Origin: Stutzerimonas stutzeri TS44
GTDB taxonomy: Bacteria; Pseudomonadota; Gammaproteobacteria; Pseudomonadales; Pseudomonadaceae
Assembly (NCBI GenBank): GCA_000263395.1
Contig: AJXE01000007.1
Span: forward strand, 62,001 to 126,000
DNA length: 64,000 nucleotides
Reading direction: 5' to 3'
In this document: positions 20,584-34,373 of the stretch, in pieces
Layout: every line of letters begins with the position of its first letter
Numbering within the stretch: the first letter of the stretch is position 1
Translations under genes and position numbers: made by a program
Notes under the pieces: generated by a model
Seen by the model: only the letters and a program-made list of their open reading frames with translations
What the model was told of the DNA's origin: nothing
Database searches by the model: none

Positions 20584-23418
20584 TCACAGCGTGGCGATGC
20601 GCTCGCGCTGCTCGACCAGACGAGCCTTGGCCTGTTCGGCCTCGGCCAGCTTGGCGCGCTCCTTGTCGATCACCTCCGGCGGCGCCTTGTCGACGAAGCC
20701 GGCGTTGGACAGCTTGCCGCCGACGCGTTTGACCTCGCCGTCCAGCCGCGCGATCTCCTTGTCCAGCCGCGCCAGTTCGGCGTCCTTGTCGATCAGCCCG
20801 GCCATCGGCACCAGCACCTGCAGATCGCCGACCAGGGCGATGGCCGACAGCGGCGCTTCTTCACCCGCGGCGAGGGTGCGCACGGTTTCCAGCTTGGCCA
20901 GCTTCTTCAGCAGCGGCTCGTTGTCGCTGAAACGCTGTAAATCCTGCGCAGAAGCGTTGCCCAGCACCACGTCGATGCGCTTGGCCATCGAGATGTTCAT
21001 CTCGCCACGGATCTGGCGAATGCCGAGCATGAACGCCTTGACCCACTCGATGTCACCTTCAGCGTCCTCATTCAGGCGTTCCGGATTGAACTCCGGCCAC
21101 GGCTGCAGCATCAATGTCGGGCCGGATTTGCCGGCCAGCGGCGCGACGCGCTGCCAGATTTCTTCGGTGATGAACGGCATGAACGGATGCGCCAGACGCA
21201 GCGCGGTTTCCAGCACGCGCACCAGGGTGCGGCGGGTGCCACGCTGGCGTTCGATACTGGCGGTCTCGTCCCACAGCAACGGCTTGACCAGCTCCAGGTA
21301 CCAGGCGCAGTACTCGTCCCAGATGAACTCGTAGAGCGCCTGGGCAGCCAGGTCGAAGCGGAACGCCTCCAGCTGGCGGGTGACTTCGGCCTCGGTGCGC
21401 TGCAGGGTGGAGATGATCCAGCGGTCGACGGCCGACAGCTCGACCGGCTCGCCGTTGACACCGGTGTCCTTGCCTTCGGTGTTTTCGAAGACGAAGTTGG
21501 CGGCATTCCACAGCTTGTTGCAGAAGTTGCGGTAGCCCTCGACGCGGCCCATGTCGAACTTGATGTCGCGGCCGGTGGAGGCCAGCGAGCAGAAGGTGAA
21601 GCGCAGCGCGTCGGTGCCGTAGCTGGCGATGCCTTCCGGGAACTCGGCGCGGGTCTGCTTGGCGATCTTCTCGGCCAGCTTGGGCTGCATCATGCCGCTG
21701 GTGCGTTTTTGCAGCAGCTCGTCGAGGGTGATGCCATCGACGATGTCCAGCGGATCGAGCACGTTGCCCTTGGACTTGGACATCTTCTGGCCCTGGCCGT
21801 CGCGCACCAGACCGTGGACGTAGACGGTCTTGAACGGAATCTGCCCGGTCAGGTGGGTCGAGAGCATGATCATCCGGGCAACCCAGAAGAAGATGATGTC
21901 GAAGCCGGTGACCAGCACGTCGGTCGGGTGGAAGGTCTTGAGGAATTCGGTCTGTTGCGGCCAGCCGAGGGTGGAGAAGGTCCACAGGCCGGAGCTGAAC
22001 CAGGTGTCCAGCACGTCTTCGTCCTGGCGCAGCGGTTCGTCGTTGCGGATCTCGTAGCGCTTGCGCACTTCGGTTTCGTCACGGCCGACATAGACGTTGC
22101 CCGCCTCGTCGTACCAGGCCGGGATGCGGTGGCCCCACCACAGCTGGCGGCTGATGCACCAGTCCTGGATGTCGCGCATCCAGCTGAAGTACATGTTCTC
22201 GTATTGCTTGGGCACGAACTGGATCTGGCCGTTCTCCACCGCAGCGATGGCCTTCTCGGCCAGCGGCTTGGTGGAAACGTACCACTGGTCGGTCAGCCAG
22301 GGCTCGATGATGGTGCCGGAGCGGTCGCCGCGCGGCACTTTCAGCGCGTGGTCGTCGATCTTTTCCAACAGGCCCATCGCGTCGAACTCGGCGACGATCG
22401 CCTTGCGCGCATCGAAGCGGTCCATGTGCGCGTAGCCGTCGGGCAGACTGCCGTCGACCTTGTCGTTGACCGCGCCGTCGATGTCGAACACCTGGGCGCG
22501 GGCCAGCACGCAGGCGTTCTGGTCGAAGATGTTGATCAGCGGCAGCTTGTGGCGCTTGCCGACCTCGTAGTCGTTGAAGTCGTGCGCCGGGGTGATCTTC
22601 ACGCAGCCGGTGCCGAATTCGAGATCGACGTAGTCGTCGGCGACGATCGGAATCAGGCGGTTGACCAGCGGCAGCATGACGTGGCGGCCGATCAGGTTCT
22701 TGTAGCGCTCATCCTCCGGATGCACGGCGATGGCGGTATCACCGAGCATGGTTTCCGGGCGGGTGGTGGCGACCACCAGGTAATCCTTGCCGTCCGCGGT
22801 GCGCGCACCGTCAGCCAGCGGATAGCGCAGGTGCCAGAGGTGGCCCTTCTCGTCGTGGTTCTCCACTTCCAGATCGGAAATGGCGGTGTGCAGCTTGGTG
22901 TCCCAGTTGACCAGGCGCTTGCCGCGGTAGATCAGGCCATCTTCATGCAGGCGCACGAAGGCTTCCTTGACCGCTTCGGACAGACCTTCGTCCATCGTGA
23001 AGCGTTCGCGCGACCAGTCCACCGAGGAGCCCAGACGACGGATCTGCCGGGTAATGGTGCCGCCGGACTCTTCCTTCCACTGCCAGACCTTTTCCAGGAA
23101 TTTCTTGCGGCCCAGATCGTGGCGGCTGACGCCCTGCGCGCCCAGCTGGCGCTCGACCACCATCTGCGTGGCGATGCCTGCGTGGTCGGTGCCCGGCTGC
23201 CACAGGGTGTTGCGGCCCTGCATGCGGCGCCAGCGGATCAGCGCGTCCATGATCGCGTTGTTGAAACCGTGGCCCATGTGCAGGCTGCCGGTGACGTTCG
23301 GCGGCGGGATCATGATGGTGTAGGGCTCGCCGGAACCCTGGGGAGCGAAATAGTTGTTCGATTCCCAGGTCTGGTACCAGGAAGTCTCGATGGCGTGCGG
23401 CTGGTAGGTCTTGTCCAT
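20584..23418 (-). CDS. valS: Valyl-tRNA synthetase
   Basis: A 944-residue class I aminoacyl-tRNA synthetase charging tRNA-Val. The HIGH-type motif is [13 protein letters not shown] (about residues 38-50) and the KMSKS motif is [11 protein letters not shown]. The CP1 editing domain lies between them ([18 protein letters not shown]). The C-terminus ends in a coiled coil (about 875-944, [19 protein letters not shown]...), the tRNA-binding arm of ValRS. Length is normal for Pseudomonas. The gene follows holC and a small unknown gene on the same strand and ends at a strong terminator. Confidence 0.98.
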   Translation of the reverse strand: MDKTYQPHAIETSWYQTWESNNYFAPQGSGEPYTIMIPPPNVTGSLHMGHGFNNAIMDALIRWRRMQGRNTLWQPGTDHAGIATQMVVERQLGAQGVSRHDLGRKKFLEKVWQWKEESGGTITRQIRRLGSSVDWSRERFTMDEGLSEAVKEAFVRLHEDGLIYRGKRLVNWDTKLHTAISDLEVENHDEKGHLWHLRYPLADGARTADGKDYLVVATTRPETMLGDTAIAVHPEDERYKNLIGRHVMLPLVNRLIPIVADDYVDLEFGTGCVKITPAHDFNDYEVGKRHKLPLINIFDQNACVLARAQVFDIDGAVNDKVDGSLPDGYAHMDRFDARKAIVAEFDAMGLLEKIDDHALKVPRGDRSGTIIEPWLTDQWYVSTKPLAEKAIAAVENGQIQFVPKQYENMYFSWMRDIQDWCISRQLWWGHRIPAWYDEAGNVYVGRDETEVRKRYEIRNDEPLRQDEDVLDTWFSSGLWTFSTLGWPQQTEFLKTFHPTDVLVTGFDIIFFWVARMIMLSTHLTGQIPFKTVYVHGLVRDGQGQKMSKSKGNVLDPLDIVDGITLDELLQKRTSGMMQPKLAEKIAKQTRAEFPEGIASYGTDALRFTFCSLASTGRDIKFDMGRVEGYRNFCNKLWNAANFVFENTEGKDTGVNGEPVELSAVDRWIISTLQRTEAEVTRQLEAFRFDLAAQALYEFIWDEYCAWYLELVKPLLWDETASIERQRGTRRTLVRVLETALRLAHPFMPFITEEIWQRVAPLAGKSGPTLMLQPWPEFNPERLNEDAEGDIEWVKAFMLGIRQIRGEMNISMAKRIDVVLGNASAQDLQRFSDNEPLLKKLAKLETVRTLAAGEEAPLSAIALVGDLQVLVPMAGLIDKDAELARLDKEIARLDGEVKRVGGKLSNAGFVDKAPPEVIDKERAKLAEAEQAKARLVEQRERIATL

Positions 23419-23520
23419 GCGGCGGGACCCTTAGAACGGCTGATCGGAAAAACGGGCGAGTATAAAGCCAAATCGCGTCCGGGCTAGGCGTCAGCGCAGG
23501 AATCGTTGCAGCGCGGCGCG

Positions 23521-23895
23521 CTAGTTCCTGGGCGTGCGCACCAGTTCGTCCACGCGGCGTTCGAGGCGGCGCTTCAGTTCGGCCTCGATCTGCGGGACGA
23601 AATCATCGATCACTTCCTGCAGAATGAGATTAGCCGCCATGCGCAACTCGTGGTCCAGGTGTCGTTCGGCCAGCGAGCGGAACGCGGCCCGTGCCGCCGG
23701 CTCGCGCCGTTCGGGCTGCGGCGTGGCGACAGGCTGAGGTGCAACCGGGGCGGCTACCACCTCCGAGAGCAGGGGAATGCTGGCTGGGTCCAGTTGTTCG
23801 GTCAGCAGGGGCGGGTCCTGGTCGCCGAGCAGGGCGCGGATGGACTCCAGGTCGTCGAGCAACTGAGCGGGTTTGTCGGGGGATTTGGGCGTCAT
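23521..23895 (-). CDS. Unknown 124-residue protein between holC and valS
   Basis: A 124-residue soluble protein. The N-terminal 55 residues are acidic and Pro-rich (PKSPDKPAQLLDDLESIRALLGD...), probably disordered. The C-terminal 55 residues (AAFRSLAERHLDHELRMAANLILQEVIDDFVPQIEAELKRRLERRVDELV) form a long amphipathic helix or coiled coil. No enzymatic motif. It lies 31 bp after holC and 102 bp before valS on the same strand, so it belongs to the pepA-holC-valS stretch typical of pseudomonads. Its place suggests a link to DNA polymerase III chi, but there is no direct evidence. Confidence 0.78.
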   Translation of the reverse strand: MTPKSPDKPAQLLDDLESIRALLGDQDPPLLTEQLDPASIPLLSEVVAAPVAPQPVATPQPERREPAARAAFRSLAERHLDHELRMAANLILQEVIDDFVPQIEAELKRRLERRVDELVRTPRN

Positions 23896-23926
23896 GGCGA
23901 ATTTCCGGTCTTGAGCTTCCAGCGGT

Positions 23927-24346
23927 CTACAGTTCGACCCGCCTGGGGTCGTAACCGTGCCGTCGGTAGAGGCGGAAGTTGTCCCGGCAGGCGGTCAGCA
24001 GGTCCGGCTCCTGATTGACGATCTCGATGATCCGGCTGAACTGATCGACGTGCGGCGACAGCGTCGTCGCCAGGTTGATCAACAGGCTCTGCGGCTGGGC
24101 CGGCGCCTGCTCAAGGCCGAGGACCACCGGTGCCTGGGGATCGTCCGCGTAGTGCTCGTGGGGGATGAAGCGCTCCGTGCGAAAACTCCATAGCAGCTCG
24201 TCGAGCTGCTGGCATTGTGCGGCGTCGTGACAGCGGATGAACACCGGCAGGCCGTGCTGCCAGCCCTTGGCGGCCAGCTGGCAGGCCGCGCGCAGGCGCC
24301 CGAGCGGATTGTCGTCGGGCAGCACGTAGAACTCGACGCGGGTCAT
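23927..24346 (-). CDS. holC: DNA polymerase III subunit chi
   Basis: A 139-residue HolC protein, which bridges the clamp loader (through psi) and single-strand binding protein in the replisome. MTRVEFYVLPDD at the start, the internal RCHDAAQCQQLDELLW and FIPHEHYAD segments, and RLYRRHGYDPRRVEL at the end are typical. Length is normal. It lies between pepA and the small unknown gene, matching the common pepA-holC-valS order. Confidence 0.95.
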   Translation of the reverse strand: MTRVEFYVLPDDNPLGRLRAACQLAAKGWQHGLPVFIRCHDAAQCQQLDELLWSFRTERFIPHEHYADDPQAPVVLGLEQAPAQPQSLLINLATTLSPHVDQFSRIIEIVNQEPDLLTACRDNFRLYRRHGYDPRRVEL

Positions 24347-24418
24347 CGGCGCGTTCCGTCACCGCCGGCGCGCGGCGAGCCGCTCCGGCAGGTGGACGTA
24401 CGCGGGCGCCAGGGCATT

Positions 24419-27198
<2,780 letters not shown>

Positions 27199-27206
<8 letters not shown>

Positions 27207-28260
27207 GCTCGATCGCTACATCGCGATCCATGTCTTTCTGGCGATCCTGGCGGTGCTGGGAGTCATCGTCGGGCTGGCCCTGTTGTTCGCCTTCATCGAC
27301 GAGTTGGGCGACGTCGAGGGCGGGTACGGCCTGGTGGATGCGCTGCAGTACGTGCTGCTGACGTCGCCGCGCCGACTCTACGAGATGCTGCCGATGGCGG
27401 CGCTGATCGGTTGTCTGATCGGGCTGGGCATGCTTGCCAGCAGCAGCGAGCTGACCATCATGCGCGCCGCCGGCATTTCGCTCGGGCGTATCGTCGTGGC
27501 GGTGATGAAGCCGACGCTTGTCCTGCTGCTGGTCGGCGTGCTGATTGGCGAGTACGTGGCGCCCTGGACCGAGGATATCGCCCAGGCCCGTCGTTCGCTG
27601 GCGCAGGGGGAGGGCGAGGCGCAGAGCAGCAAGCATGGCCTCTGGCATCGGCAGGATAACGAGTTCGTGCACGTCAATGCCGTGCAGCCGGGTGGGGTGC
27701 TGATCGGGGTGACGCGCTACCGCTTCGACGATGAGCGGCGCCTGCTGTCGGCCAGTTTCGCCAGGCGTGCCAGCTACCAGGATGATCACTGGTTGCTGAG
27801 CAGCATCGCGACCACGCATTTCCGTGGCGATCATACCGAGGTTGCACAAGCGAGCGAGGAACGCTGGGACGTGCAGCTGACGCCGCAGTTGCTGGGGATC
27901 GTGGTGGTGGCGCCCGAAGCGCTGTCGATCACCGGGCTGTGGAGCTACATCCATTACCTGGCGGATCAGGGACTCAACAACGGCCGTTACTGGCTGGCGT
28001 TCTGGACGAAATCGCTACAGCCCGCGGTAACCATCGCACTGGTACTGCTGGCGATCTCGTTCATCTTCGGCCCGCTGCGCTCGGTGACGCTGGGTCAGCG
28101 CATCTTCACCGGCGTGGTGGTCGGATTCGTCTTCCGCATCATTCAGGATCTGCTCGGGCCGGCGAGCCAGGTATTCGGCTTCTCGCCGTTGCTGGCGGTG
28201 GCGCTGCCGGCGGGCATCTGTGCGCTGATCGGCGTCTGGCTGCTGCGTCGGGCGGGGTGA
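27199..28260 (+). CDS. lptG: LPS export permease LptG
   Basis: A 353-residue partner of LptF in the LptB2FG transporter. Starts MVKLDRYIAIHVFLAILAVL and contains the expected three N-terminal helices, a periplasmic jellyroll (about residues 105-265) and three C-terminal helices (ISFIFGPLRSVTLGQRIFTGVVVGFVF). The 8-bp overlap with lptF indicates coupled translation. Confidence 0.96.
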
Positions 28261-28272
28261 TTCGAGGCGTCG

Positions 28273-28331
28273 GCTTCAAGCTGCGGGGCGTATCGGGCGC
28301 TCATGTCCGGAGCGATTCCCCGGCTTGAAGC
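28273..28331. repeat. Inverted repeat between lptG and the RDD gene
   Basis: Nine-base arms GCTTCAAGC (28273-28281) and GCTTGAAGC (28323-28331) with adjacent CGGGG/CCCCG lie in the convergent gap. The pattern recalls decayed Pseudomonas intergenic REP sequences rich in GCTTGAAGC, but could also serve as a transcription end. Confidence 0.45.
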
Positions 28332-28379
28332 GTTGTCTCGGTGGGGCGGTGCCTGGCTGGCGTCTGCTCCGCCTTCGAC

Positions 28380-28877
28380 TTACTTCTTGTGAATGTTCTT
28401 CGGCAACTGCACGGCCTGGCTTTCGGAGTAGATGTCCTGCCAGGTGCGCTTGTCCTTGTCCCAGAGCATCCATAGGTGCCCCAGTCCCAGGCTCAGCCAG
28501 GACATGAGCGCGATCAGGAAGCGCAGCAGCGCCTGCCACAGGTCGATGGCCGTGCCGTCCTTGTTCTGAATGCGAATACCCCAGACTTGCATGCCGAGCG
28601 TCTGGCCGTTGTGAGTCCAGAACTTGGCGAAGAAGGCGAACAGGCTGAACATCAGCAGCGTCGAAAGCAGCGGGTCGATGTCCAGACCGCCGGCGTCGGC
28701 CACGGCCTTCAGCTGTTCGCTGCCATAGAAGATTCGCAGCAGCACCTGCTGGTAGAACAGCGTCACTACCATCATCAGGGCGATGCACAGCAGGCTGTCG
28801 TAGAACATGGCGGCGAGGCGGCGTATCAGGCTGGCGGCGGGGAACTGGCCTTGCGGGCTGAGCAGGTGTCGGCTCAT
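28380..28877 (-). CDS. RDD family membrane protein
   Basis: A 165-residue inner-membrane protein of the RDD family, named for conserved Arg-Asp-Asp residues; here the first helix begins RRLAAMFYDSLL, in which the arginine and aspartate are at their usual places. About three to four helices are predicted. Some RDD proteins are thought to act as ion antiporters, but the role is unproven. The ATG at 28877 is chosen from the family start; an upstream ATG at 28952 would lie in the cold-shock gene terminator. Convergent with lptG. Confidence 0.87.
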   Translation of the reverse strand: MSRHLLSPQGQFPAASLIRRLAAMFYDSLLCIALMMVVTLFYQQVLLRIFYGSEQLKAVADAGGLDIDPLLSTLLMFSLFAFFAKFWTHNGQTLGMQVWGIRIQNKDGTAIDLWQALLRFLIALMSWLSLGLGHLWMLWDKDKRTWQDIYSESQAVQLPKNIHKK

Positions 28878-28931
28878 TTCGAATCCTGGTGGTTGATCCA
28901 AGGCGCGCATTCTACGAAATTGCGCGCATAA

Positions 28932-28963
28932 AAAAGCCCCTGATGTTGCCATCAGGGGCTTTT
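28932..28963 (-). terminator. Rho-independent terminator of the cold-shock gene
   Basis: A 14-base perfect stem (AAAAGCCCCTGATG / CATCAGGGGCTTTT) with a 4-base loop, followed on the minus strand by six T residues, lies 13 bp after the stop codon of the cold-shock gene. Confidence 0.92.
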
Positions 28964-28975
28964 CGGAGCGGTGAC

Positions 28976-29188
28976 TCAGCCCAGGATCTGAACCTGATCG
29001 GCCTGCATGCCCTTTTGACCTTGCACGGCGATGAAGCTGACTTTCTGGCCTTCTTTCAGGCTCTTGAAGCCGTTGCCTTCGATCGCGCGGAAGTGCACGA
29101 ACAGATCCGGACCGCTCTCGGGAGTGATGAAACCAAAACCTTTCTCGTCGTTAAACCACTTGACGGTACCGTTCTGACGATTCGACAT
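28976..29188 (-). CDS. Cold-shock domain protein (CspA family)
   Basis: A 70-residue single-domain cold-shock protein that binds single-stranded RNA/DNA and melts RNA secondary structure. RNP1 is KGFGFI and RNP2 is LFVHF. The start [21 protein letters not shown] is typical of Pseudomonas CapA/CspA proteins. An AAGGA site lies before the ATG. It is monocistronic, with its own promoter, a leader of about 150 nt and a strong terminator; long leaders are common for cold-inducible members. Confidence 0.97.
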   Translation of the reverse strand: MSNRQNGTVKWFNDEKGFGFITPESGPDLFVHFRAIEGNGFKSLKEGQKVSFIAVQGQKGMQADQVQILG

Positions 29189-29350
29189 GTCTTTGTATCC
29201 TTGGAACTCAAAAGTAGAATTGCCTCCTGCAATGGCGCAGGAAAGCTGGAACTGGTTGCAAAGAGTAAGAGATTCGAGCGGAGAGCGGATCGGAAGATCT
29301 ACTGCACCAGGTCACGATTCAACAGCGACCCATGCAAACACAGTGGGCAC
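29189..29350 (-). promoter_or_regulatory. Long 5' leader of the cold-shock gene
   Basis: About 155 bases separate the predicted start of transcription from the ATG. No open frame of note. An internal stem is visible around the ribosome binding region (CCTGCGCCATTGCAGG on the minus strand, 29226-29241). Such leaders act as thermosensors in cspA mRNAs; this is inferred from the family. Confidence 0.5.
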
Positions 29351-29380
29351 ACTCTACGATAACTGATCGAGGAATGCCAA
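29351..29380 (-). promoter_or_regulatory. Candidate sigma-70 promoter of the cold-shock gene
   Basis: On the minus strand TTGGCA (29375-29380) and TAGAGT (29351-29356) are separated by 18 bp. The match is moderate. Confidence 0.45.
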
Positions 29381-29396
29381 CCCCTCGAAGTCATGT

Positions 29397-29416
29397 AAAA
29401 AGCGCCTCTTCGGCGA
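29397..29416 (-). terminator. Candidate terminator of the tRNA-Leu transcript
   Basis: On the minus strand a short stem CGCC/GGCG with a GAAGA loop is followed by six T residues. It lies 265 bp downstream of tRNA-Leu. The 264 bases between (29417-29680) hold no gene that I can see; they include a short palindrome GATCGTAACGATC and a stretch resembling the GGCGCC-CCCTAC end of REP elements. Confidence 0.55.
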
Positions 29417-29680
29417 TGCATATTCATGCGTTGTAGGGTGGCGCCAAGCCGGCGCTGCTGTCTTCATGTCCGCCAGGATTCAGGCTGAGATGGGCATGAA
29501 TTGAAATGCCGGGCTCGTGATACGCCGGATCGGCATTGCCGTCCGGGTGAAGCTAGGTGGATCGTAACGATCGTTTCGCGGTCATTCTGTCTTGATGCAG
29601 TCGGTTCGATCACCGAATACCGTTGCTGCTGAGCAGAATGACATGATGGTTGCCGCGGACCCGAGGTCGTTGGCGATGAA

Positions 29681-29767
29681 TGGTGCCCCGAGAGAGACTC
29701 GAACTCTCACGCTGTCGCCAGCGGCGGATTTTGAATCCGCTGCGTCTACCGATTCCGCCATCGAGGC
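29681..29767 (-). tRNA. tRNA-Leu (anticodon CAA)
   Basis: The minus strand gives an 87-nt class II tRNA. The acceptor stem GCCTCGA pairs with TCGGGGC and is followed by encoded ACCA. The anticodon stem GCGGA/TCCGC holds the loop TTCAAAA, giving anticodon CAA, which reads UUG. The long variable arm GCTGGCGACAGCG and the T arm GAGAG-TTCGAGT-CTCTC are complete. It resembles E. coli leuX. It stands alone and has a near-consensus promoter. Confidence 0.97.
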
Positions 29768-29780
29768 ACAGTGGCGGCGC

Positions 29781-29809
29781 AGTATAGGGATGAGCCGTTG
29801 AGCGGTCAA
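29781..29809 (-). promoter_or_regulatory. Sigma-70 promoter of tRNA-Leu
   Basis: On the minus strand TTGACC (29804-29809) and TATACT (29781-29786) are spaced by exactly 17 bp, ending 13 bp before the tRNA 5' end. A GC-rich discriminator (GCGCCGCC) follows the -10, as in stringently controlled stable RNA promoters. Confidence 0.85.
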
Positions 29810-29877
29810 TCACCAGCGTGGCGATGCGAGAGTCTTTCCGCTAAGCTTTGCGCCCCGCCAAGATCCCTCCAGAATCC

Positions 29878-32057
<2,180 letters not shown>

Positions 32058-32097
32058 CAAATTCCCTAGAATCCCTTTTAAGCAACAGGAGTGCTAC

Positions 32098-32427
32098 ATG
32101 AGCTTTCTGATCCCCGTCGCCCATGCCCAGGAGGCTGCCGCTGGTCCTGCCGGTACTGGTTTCGAATGGGTTTTCCTGGTCGGTTTTCTAGCCATCTTCT
32201 ATCTGATGATCTGGCGCCCCCAGGCCAAGCGCGCCAAAGAGCACAAGAACCTGATCGGCGGTCTGCAGAAGGGCGACGAAGTCGTCACTTCCGGCGGCAT
32301 CGCTGGCAAGGTCACCAAGGTTGCCGATGACTTCGTGGTGGTCGAAGTGTCCGATAACGTCGAACTGAAGTTCCAGAAAGTGGCGATCGCCGCGACGCTG
32401 CCAAAAGGCACACTGAAAGCCATCTGA
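32098..32427 (+). CDS. yajC: Sec translocon accessory subunit YajC
   Basis: A 109-residue single-span inner-membrane protein that joins SecD and SecF in the accessory translocase complex. One helix is at about residues 22-40 (FEWVFLVGFLAIFYLMIWRPQAKR), followed by the conserved cytoplasmic domain GDEVVTSGGIAGKVTKV. CAGGAG lies 6 bases before the ATG. Located 40 bp after tgt and 65 bp before secD. Confidence 0.96.
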   Translation: MSFLIPVAHAQEAAAGPAGTGFEWVFLVGFLAIFYLMIWRPQAKRAKEHKNLIGGLQKGDEVVTSGGIAGKVTKVADDFVVVEVSDNVELKFQKVAIAATLPKGTLKAI

Positions 32428-32450
32428 GCCGACTTCATCCAACACCACGA

Positions 32451-32471
32451 CGGGGCGCGCAAGGCGCCCCG
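32451..32471 (+). terminator. GC-rich hairpin between yajC and secD
   Basis: Perfect 8-base arms CGGGGCGC and GCGCCCCG with a 5-base loop are followed by only a short T-run (CGTCTTTAG). Probably an attenuator or mRNA-stabilising stem, since secD is in the same operon. Confidence 0.45.
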
Positions 32472-32492
32472 CGTCTTTAGACGGGCTGCGTG

Positions 32493-34361
32493 ATGCTCAA
32501 TAGATTCCCTCTCTGGAAATACCTGCTGATAGTGGTTGTGCTGGTGGTTGCCGGCATATATTCGGCGCCCAACCTCTATCCGGACGATCCGGCCATCCAG
32601 ATTACCGGCGCAAGCACGGCGCAGCAGGTACAGCAGGCTGACCTTGATCGGGTCAGCAAGGCCCTGGTCGCCGACGGTATCGCAGTAAAAGCCGCCTCGC
32701 TCGACGAGCAGGGGCGTGGTGGTCTGTTGCGCCTGGTGAATCAGGACGACCAGCTGCCGGCCAAGGATATTACCCGGCGAACCCTGGGCGATGCGTTCGT
32801 CGTGGCGTTGAACCTGGCGCCGACCACGCCGGACTGGCTGCGCAGTCTCAGTGCGAGCCCGATGAAGCTCGGTCTGGACCTCTCCGGCGGTGTGCACTTC
32901 CTGTTGGAGGTGGACATGGCGAAAGCGATCGAGACTCGCCTGAATGTCTACGAGGGCGAGATCAAGAGCCTGCTGCGCAAGGAGCGGGTGCGCTACCGCA
33001 GTTTGCCTAACCTCAAGGATGCCGTGCAGCTTGGCTTTGCCGACGAGGACACGCTGGCGCGCGCGCAGTCGCTGATTCGCAAGAACTTCAGCGATTTCGA
33101 GATGACCGTCACCGTGCGCAACGGCCAGCAGGTGCTGCGCCTGACGCTGACCGAGGCCAAGCTGGCGGAGATTCGGGAGTATTCGATCAAGCAGAACCTC
33201 ACCACCGTGCGCAATCGCGTCAACGAGCTCGGCGTCGCCGAACCGTTGGTGCAACGCCAGGGGGCCAATCGCATCGTGGTCGAACTGCCTGGTGTGCAGG
33301 ACACGGCAGAAGCCAAGCGCATCCTCGGCAAAACGGCCAACCTCGAGTTCCGTCTGGCAGCCGCCGCGGACGCTTCGCGGGCCTCGGTCGAGAGCTTCGA
33401 GTTCCGCGAGGAGGGCCGTCCGCCGGTCGACCTCGAGCGCACGCTGATCATCACCGGTGACCAGGTGACCGATGCGCAGGCGAGCTATGACGAAAATGGC
33501 CGGCCGCAGGTCAATATCCGCCTCGACGGCCATGGCGGCGACCTGATGAACCGGGCCACACGCAATAATGTCGGACGCAGCATGGCGGTGATCTTCATCG
33601 AGCAGAAACCGCTGACGCGCTATGTGCGGCAGCAGGTCGACGGCGTCGAGCAGGAAGTGCGAGTCGAGACCTTCCAGGAAGAGAAGAAGATCATCAGCCT
33701 GGCGACCATCCAGTCGCCGCTTGGCAGCCAGTTCCGCATTACCGGTCTGGACGGCCAGGGCGAGTCTTCCGAGCTGGCGCTGCTGTTGCGCGCCGGTGGC
33801 CTGGCGGCTCCGATGTACTTTGCCGAAGAGCGCACCATCGGTCCGAGCCTGGGTGCCGAGAACATCAAGCTTGGCGTGCAGGCCGCGATGTGGGGCTTCC
33901 TCTTCGTCGCGATCTTCATGGTGCTGATCTACAAGTTCTTCGGCATCCTGGCGACCGTTGCGCTGCTGTTCAATATGGTGACGTTGACGGCGCTGATGTC
34001 GATGCTCAACGCCACCCTGACCCTGCCAGGCATCGCCGGTATCGTGCTGACCATGGGCATGGCGGTGGACGCCAACGTGCTGATCTTCTCGCGTATCCGG
34101 GAAGAGATCAGCAATGGCATGTCGATCCAGCGAGCCATTCACGAGGGTTTCGACCGGGCCTTCTCGGCGATCCTTGACGGCAACCTCACGACGCTGCTGG
34201 TAGGGGGCATTCTGTTCGCCATGGGGACCGGCCCGATCAAGGGTTTTGCTGTGACGTTGTCGCTGGGGATTCTGACGTCGATGTTTACTGCAATCATCGT
34301 GACGCGCGCCATGGTCAATCTGATCTACGGCGGCCGTGATCTCAAGAAGCTGTGGATTTAA
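32493..34361 (+). CDS. secD: Protein translocase subunit SecD
   Basis: A 622-residue RND-type membrane protein that uses the proton gradient to help late steps of Sec export. One N-terminal helix (residues 7-25) is followed by a large periplasmic P1 domain with KLGLDLSGGVHFLLEVD, then a C-terminal block of five helices starting near residue 455 (MVLIYKFFGILATVALLFNMV), including GMAVDANVLIFSRIREE with a key aspartate. The ATG at 32493 is preferred to the GTG immediately before it because homologues begin MLNxxPLWKYLLI. Confidence 0.97.
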   Translation: MLNRFPLWKYLLIVVVLVVAGIYSAPNLYPDDPAIQITGASTAQQVQQADLDRVSKALVADGIAVKAASLDEQGRGGLLRLVNQDDQLPAKDITRRTLGDAFVVALNLAPTTPDWLRSLSASPMKLGLDLSGGVHFLLEVDMAKAIETRLNVYEGEIKSLLRKERVRYRSLPNLKDAVQLGFADEDTLARAQSLIRKNFSDFEMTVTVRNGQQVLRLTLTEAKLAEIREYSIKQNLTTVRNRVNELGVAEPLVQRQGANRIVVELPGVQDTAEAKRILGKTANLEFRLAAAADASRASVESFEFREEGRPPVDLERTLIITGDQVTDAQASYDENGRPQVNIRLDGHGGDLMNRATRNNVGRSMAVIFIEQKPLTRYVRQQVDGVEQEVRVETFQEEKKIISLATIQSPLGSQFRITGLDGQGESSELALLLRAGGLAAPMYFAEERTIGPSLGAENIKLGVQAAMWGFLFVAIFMVLIYKFFGILATVALLFNMVTLTALMSMLNATLTLPGIAGIVLTMGMAVDANVLIFSRIREEISNGMSIQRAIHEGFDRAFSAILDGNLTTLLVGGILFAMGTGPIKGFAVTLSLGILTSMFTAIIVTRAMVNLIYGGRDLKKLWI

Positions 34362-34373
34362 GGGGCTAGCACG

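Noticed and set aside
21187..23487. A 766-codon open frame antisense to valS
   Set aside because: It mirrors valS in the complementary frame. Such frames arise because stops are rare opposite G/C-ending codons. No motif and no ribosome binding site.
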